From Arthrobacter sp. SLBN-112 (GTDB lineage Bacteria; Actinomycetota; Actinomycetes; Actinomycetales; Micrococcaceae), in the NCBI RefSeq assembly GCF_030944625.1, contig NZ_JAUSXY010000001.1:620001-684000 (forward strand): a stretch of 64,000 bases of DNA, written 5' to 3'. Under the pieces are notes generated by a model. That model was not told the DNA's origin, searched no databases, and saw only the letters and a list, made by a program, of their open reading frames with translations. Shown piece after piece: positions 60,550-64,000 of this stretch; the first letter of the stretch is position 1; each line of letters starts with the position of its first letter. The position numbers and the translations under genes were made by a program.

Positions 60550-61548
60550 CTACTTCTTCTTGTTGTTGAAGGCAACAGCCGCGATGATGATGATTCCCTT
60601 GACGGTCAACTGGACTGCTGGGCTAACTCCCATGAGGACAAGTCCATTGTTCAAGATACCGATGATCAAGCTGCCCAGGACTACTCCGAAGATCGTCCCT
60701 CGACCGCCGAACAAGCTAACGCCCCCCAGGATCACGGCAGCTATGACGTCCAGTTCCAGGCCAGAAGCGACGTCGGGCCGGGCTGCGTGTCCACGGGCTG
60801 TCAGAATAAGTCCGGCCAGTCCTGCAAGCGCTCCTGTAATTGCAAATACCGATATCTTGATACGGCCGACCTTTATTCCAGAGTATTTTGCCGCGAGAGC
60901 GTTACCGCCAGTTGCTATGACTTTCCGGCCGAAGGTGCTGAAATGAAGAATCAATACTCCGCTCAAAATGACGAAAGCAGTCCATAGGATCGGAGTTGAA
61001 ATACCGATAAGTGATCCATCACCAAAAATGGTCCAAAAATCCCTGTTCGAAACCAGGACGGGTGCGGTGTTAGTTATCATCATGGCGATGCCTCGAGCCA
61101 CACCCAGCATTCCGAGTGTCACGAGGAAGGACGGAATCCCGAGCTTGGCGACCAGGAGCCCATTGATGAGTCCGATCAGGATGCCGCAAGCTATCGCCGC
61201 AAGAGCCCCTACCGTCCAACTGGATGCGAACTCCCTCATAGCGATAGCTGCTACAACGCCTGAAAGTGCAAGGTTGGATGCCACTGACAGGTCGATCTCG
61301 GCAGTGACGATGACTAGCGACATTCCCACGGCGATGATGGACACTAACGCCGTTTGCCGAGCGATGTTCGCGAAGTTGTCTGCAGAAAAGAAGACCGGCG
61401 AAGCCACAGAGAAGCCGAGCACGAGAACCAAGAAGGCCACGTACAAAAACACCGGCTGCTCACCGCTGCGGACACTTCTTTGAATACGTTCTATGAGGGT
61501 GGGAACTTTGGCTGATTTCACAGCCCGAACCGCGGCCGAAACACTCAT
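60550..61548 (-). CDS. Ribose-type ABC transporter permease, second system
   Basis: A 332-residue RbsC-type permease with VTAEIDLSVASNLALSGVVAAIA, GLINGLLVAKLGIPSFLVTLG and AAVILGGVSLFGGRGTIFGVVLGS. ATG 61548 overlaps the ATPase stop in ATGA; a longer open frame inside the ATPase gene is not supported. It imports a monosaccharide-like compound. GC content and codon bias are lower than in the first ribose-type system, suggesting a different origin. Confidence 0.93.
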   Translation of the reverse strand: MSVSAAVRAVKSAKVPTLIERIQRSVRSGEQPVFLYVAFLVLVLGFSVASPVFFSADNFANIARQTALVSIIAVGMSLVIVTAEIDLSVASNLALSGVVAAIAMREFASSWTVGALAAIACGILIGLINGLLVAKLGIPSFLVTLGMLGVARGIAMMITNTAPVLVSNRDFWTIFGDGSLIGISTPILWTAFVILSGVLILHFSTFGRKVIATGGNALAAKYSGIKVGRIKISVFAITGALAGLAGLILTARGHAARPDVASGLELDVIAAVILGGVSLFGGRGTIFGVVLGSLIIGILNNGLVLMGVSPAVQLTVKGIIIIAAVAFNNKKK

Positions 61549-63119
61549 GGTTGAAACTCCTGGATCAATTGGTGGAGGTGCTGTTCGCTGGAAATAGATG
61601 TCCGTGGGATTACCGAGGTGATTGTTCCATCCGTTACGATGGCAATCGTGTCGCAAAGCTGAAGTAGTTCAGCTAAATCGGACGACGCAATAATGACCGA
61701 GCTTCCAGCTTCAGCTGTTTTATGGATGATCTCGTAGATTTCACTTCTGGCACCGACATCCACACCCACCGATGGTTCGTCCAACAGCAAGACTCGCGGC
61801 CTTGGTTCTAGCCATTTGCCAAACACGACTTTCTGTTGGTTTCCACCAGAGAGGGTTTTAACCTGAGTTGCTGCATCGCGTGCCTTAATACCGAGGCGTT
61901 CAATGGCTTCAAGGGAGCGGGCACTTGACTTCGCTCGGTTGTAGATCCCCTGTCGCGAGAGCCCGCCAAGTTGAGGCATGGCAATGTTGCGTTCTATGGA
62001 ATGCTCCAGAACCAGCCCCGACTCGTGGCGGTCCTCCGAGGCCAGGGCTATTCCGTGGCGGATCGCGTCGGAGGGATTTCTCAGGACGGTCGATATCCCG
62101 TCTAGCTCGAGTGATCCGCCCTTTATGGGCAGTAACCCGAAAAGCGTTTCAAGAATCTCCGTCCGACCGCTCCCGATGTTCCCGGCCAGTCCGTAGACCT
62201 CGCCAGATGCAACGGAAAGATTCAGATCGTGAAGACGTCTGTTAGATACCCCACGCAGAGTAATTCGATCCTTTTCCTCTGCACGAATGAAAGATCGGTT
62301 CATTGCGCTGCTTTCATTGTTTGCATACGCGTCGGCAAGTTTTCGGCCAACGATGGCATTCACGAGCTGCGACATATCCGTTTCTGACGTATTAACAGTT
62401 AGAACATTTTTGCCATCCCTGAACACGGTTACCCTGTCCGTCAACCTGAAAATCTCGGATAGGCGGTGGGTTACGTAAATTACTCCCACACCCCGTTTGA
62501 CTACATTGCGAACTGCCTCGAACAAGATTTTCTCCTCGTCCGCTGTAAGTGCAGACGTAGGTTCATCGAGGACCAGAATTTGCGCCTTTTCAAGAAGGGC
62601 CTTGGCAATCTCGGTCATCTGTCTGTAAGCGAACGGCAGTGAAGCTACTACGGTTGAGGGGTCCAGGTCGAAGCCGTGCTCCTCAAGAAGATTCCGGGCA
62701 TCTTTCTTCAGCTTTTTATGGTCGATTAGCCCCCAATTGGTTTTTGGTTCACGCCCGAGATAAAGGTTCGCAGCGACAGACATGGATGGAATCAGGCTGA
62801 GATCCTGATATACGACGGATATGCCCGCTTTTTGGGCTTCTGCCGTCGAGCGTATATTCACATCCTTTCCGTTTAGCTGTTGCCTGCCACGGGTTTTTTC
62901 TTCCGCGCCGGCCAGCACTTTGATTAAGGTCGACTTACCCGCACCATTTTGTCCAAGTATTCCGTGCACTTCCCCGGTGAACAACTCGAAGTCGACTCCG
63001 TTCAGCGCCTTTACCGGACCGTACTCTTTCTCGATGCCAACCATGCGGAGTAGCGGTACAGCCATTTCGTTGGAACCCTCACGTGTTGGGGCTGATTGAG
63101 CCTTTGTGGAAACAGACAT
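61545..63119 (-). CDS. Ribose-type ABC ATP-binding protein, second system
   Basis: A 524-residue double ATPase of the RbsA type: first domain Walker A GQNGAGKST, signature-region LPFAYRQMTEIAKALLEKA and LVLDEPTSALTADE; second domain GNIGSGRTE, LSGGNQQKVVFGKWLEP and LLDEPSVGVDVGARSE. GAAAGGCG precedes ATG 63119. It lies 27 bp after the binding-protein stop and overlaps the permease gene by 4 bp, so the three form one operon. Confidence 0.93.
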   Translation of the reverse strand: MSVSTKAQSAPTREGSNEMAVPLLRMVGIEKEYGPVKALNGVDFELFTGEVHGILGQNGAGKSTLIKVLAGAEEKTRGRQQLNGKDVNIRSTAEAQKAGISVVYQDLSLIPSMSVAANLYLGREPKTNWGLIDHKKLKKDARNLLEEHGFDLDPSTVVASLPFAYRQMTEIAKALLEKAQILVLDEPTSALTADEEKILFEAVRNVVKRGVGVIYVTHRLSEIFRLTDRVTVFRDGKNVLTVNTSETDMSQLVNAIVGRKLADAYANNESSAMNRSFIRAEEKDRITLRGVSNRRLHDLNLSVASGEVYGLAGNIGSGRTEILETLFGLLPIKGGSLELDGISTVLRNPSDAIRHGIALASEDRHESGLVLEHSIERNIAMPQLGGLSRQGIYNRAKSSARSLEAIERLGIKARDAATQVKTLSGGNQQKVVFGKWLEPRPRVLLLDEPSVGVDVGARSEIYEIIHKTAEAGSSVIIASSDLAELLQLCDTIAIVTDGTITSVIPRTSISSEQHLHQLIQEFQP

Positions 63120-63146
63120 CAGTGACGCCTTTCGTGTTTCGACGAG

Positions 63147-64000
63147 TTATTTCCTGCAGGCGGCGTTGTCATTGCAGGTCTTCACGAGATCGGCCGGCGG
63201 ATCCTGGTGGTATACCTGCTTCCATGCGTCTAGGACGTTGTTGCGAATTACCGGGACGGATTTGAATGCAATCCATTGCGGTACGGATTTGCCGAGAAGT
63301 GCGTTGATTGCTGCGCTGGCTTCTGCCATCCCCTGGTCGTAGGGGACCTGCGCGCCGAAACCCTTGATCATTCCGCCGTTGGCAAGATCGATGGCTACGT
63401 CAGAGGCGATATTTACGGACGTGATAGGAAGGTTCTTACCCTGATTACGCAAGGCGCTCTCAATACCCATCGCCGGAACCTCCCATTCCGTGTACATGCC
63501 TTTCACATCGGGATTTGCAGTCAGGAAGTTTGATGCAGTGTCACCGGCCTTGGCTGGATCCAGAAATTCTGTGACTTTCACAACTATGTCGGGACGGTTT
63601 TCCTTCATCCAGTTCGTAAAGCCGTTTTTCCGTTCTTTAGTGACGAAGAAGTCGACGCCGAAGTCTAATACGCCGACCGATCCGCCGGTGGGAATATATT
63701 CGGCAAGAGCTTTCGCAGCTACAGCGCCGTTGCCCTGGTTATCAGATGAGACTATGCTCTGATAGTCCGTAGGGTACTTCAGACCCTTTGGGATGTTGTC
63801 CATCAAAATCAGCTTGATGCCGGCTGCACCAATCTTCTTGTAGGCTTCCGCGGTTGCCGTGTCATCAACGGGAATGCTGAGGATTGCGTCGGGCTTTTTT
63901 TGAATCATGTTTTCAATGCCGGCAATTTGTTTTTCAACGTTGTAGTCGGGGTCGATGACTCCTACTACTTCTGCATTGAACTCCTTTAGTCGGTCGGTAA
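63147..64000 (-). CDS. Ribose-type substrate-binding protein, 5' partial
   Basis: The C-terminal 284 residues of an RbsB-like binding protein; the frame is open to the window edge (TDRLKEFNAEVVGVIDPDYN...), so the signal peptide and start are outside. Features are QKKPDAILSIPVDDTATAEAYKKIG, MDNIPKG and NFLTANPDVKGMYTEWEVPAMGIESALR, typical of sugar-binding proteins of this family. The end, KTCNDNAACRK, has two cysteines that could form a disulfide. It is the first gene seen of the second ribose-type ABC operon. Confidence 0.9.
   Translation of the reverse strand, partial: TDRLKEFNAEVVGVIDPDYNVEKQIAGIENMIQKKPDAILSIPVDDTATAEAYKKIGAAGIKLILMDNIPKGLKYPTDYQSIVSSDNQGNGAVAAKALAEYIPTGGSVGVLDFGVDFFVTKERKNGFTNWMKENRPDIVVKVTEFLDPAKAGDTASNFLTANPDVKGMYTEWEVPAMGIESALRNQGKNLPITSVNIASDVAIDLANGGMIKGFGAQVPYDQGMAEASAAINALLGKSVPQWIAFKSVPVIRNNVLDAWKQVYHQDPPADLVKTCNDNAACRK

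Noticed and set aside
1..64000. CRISPR arrays, tRNA and rRNA genes
   Set aside because: No regularly spaced repeats, cloverleaf-like sequence or rRNA-like stretch was noticed on reading; a dedicated scan was not possible here.

Overview
The window reads as a chromosomal, high-GC actinobacterial segment, most likely from an Arthrobacter-type soil organism (Arthrobacter, Pseudarthrobacter or Paenarthrobacter). I infer this from the strong G/C third-position bias, the protein families, and a nucleoside operon laid out like the corynebacterial uri operon. It is a catabolic region: seven LacI-family regulators, four ABC uptake systems, two MFS carriers and many sugar, amide and hydantoin enzymes. 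No rRNA, tRNA or CRISPR array was seen.

1-6.3 kb: two small exported proteins, a double-domain Lrp/AsnC regulator convergent with an amidase, a two-gene membrane carrier (DUF5058-type plus partner) and an SDR. 6.3-13.9 kb: a fructan locus with an exported (Tat) GH32 enzyme diverging from a second GH32 (frameshifted here), a sugar ABC system (binding protein plus two permeases) and a LacI regulator. Four LacI-type operators lie in the divergent promoter. 14.0-18.7 kb: a uridine/nucleoside operon (nucleoside hydrolase, MFS carrier, ribokinase) with a divergent LacI regulator and two operators. 18.75-19.9 kb: a RelA/SpoT-type synthetase with an extra C-terminal region.

20.4-28.3 kb: a ribose-type ABC system flanked by two LacI regulators, whose operon ends in a 449-residue protein I cannot assign. 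28.5-45.3 kb: a block bracketed by two directly oriented relics of the same serine-recombinase tail. It holds two paralogous FAD oxidoreductases, hydantoinase/oxoprolinase subunits A and B, a metabolite:H+ symporter, two LacI regulators with recognisable operators, a polar amino-acid ABC system and a Gfo/Idh dehydrogenase. It looks like an assembled catabolic island for a cyclic amide or N-substituted amino acid (inference). 45.3-49.5 kb: a GH15 enzyme, a TetR regulator with three matching operator motifs, a small gene with an in-frame amber codon, and IS481 and dioxygenase fragments.

49.6-58.9 kb: a broken inositol locus. A GntR regulator and iolB are separated from a decayed iolA pseudogene by an insert (HD protein, GlxA-type regulator, SDR, MSAD-like tautomerase, LacI regulator, epoxide-hydrolase-like enzyme). 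58.9-64 kb: a second ribose-type ABC system, cut off at the window edge, with an agarase-like glycoside hydrolase downstream.

Three genes carry a single extra C in a C-rich tract. These may be sequencing errors or real mutations, and need raw-read support before the genes are called dead.
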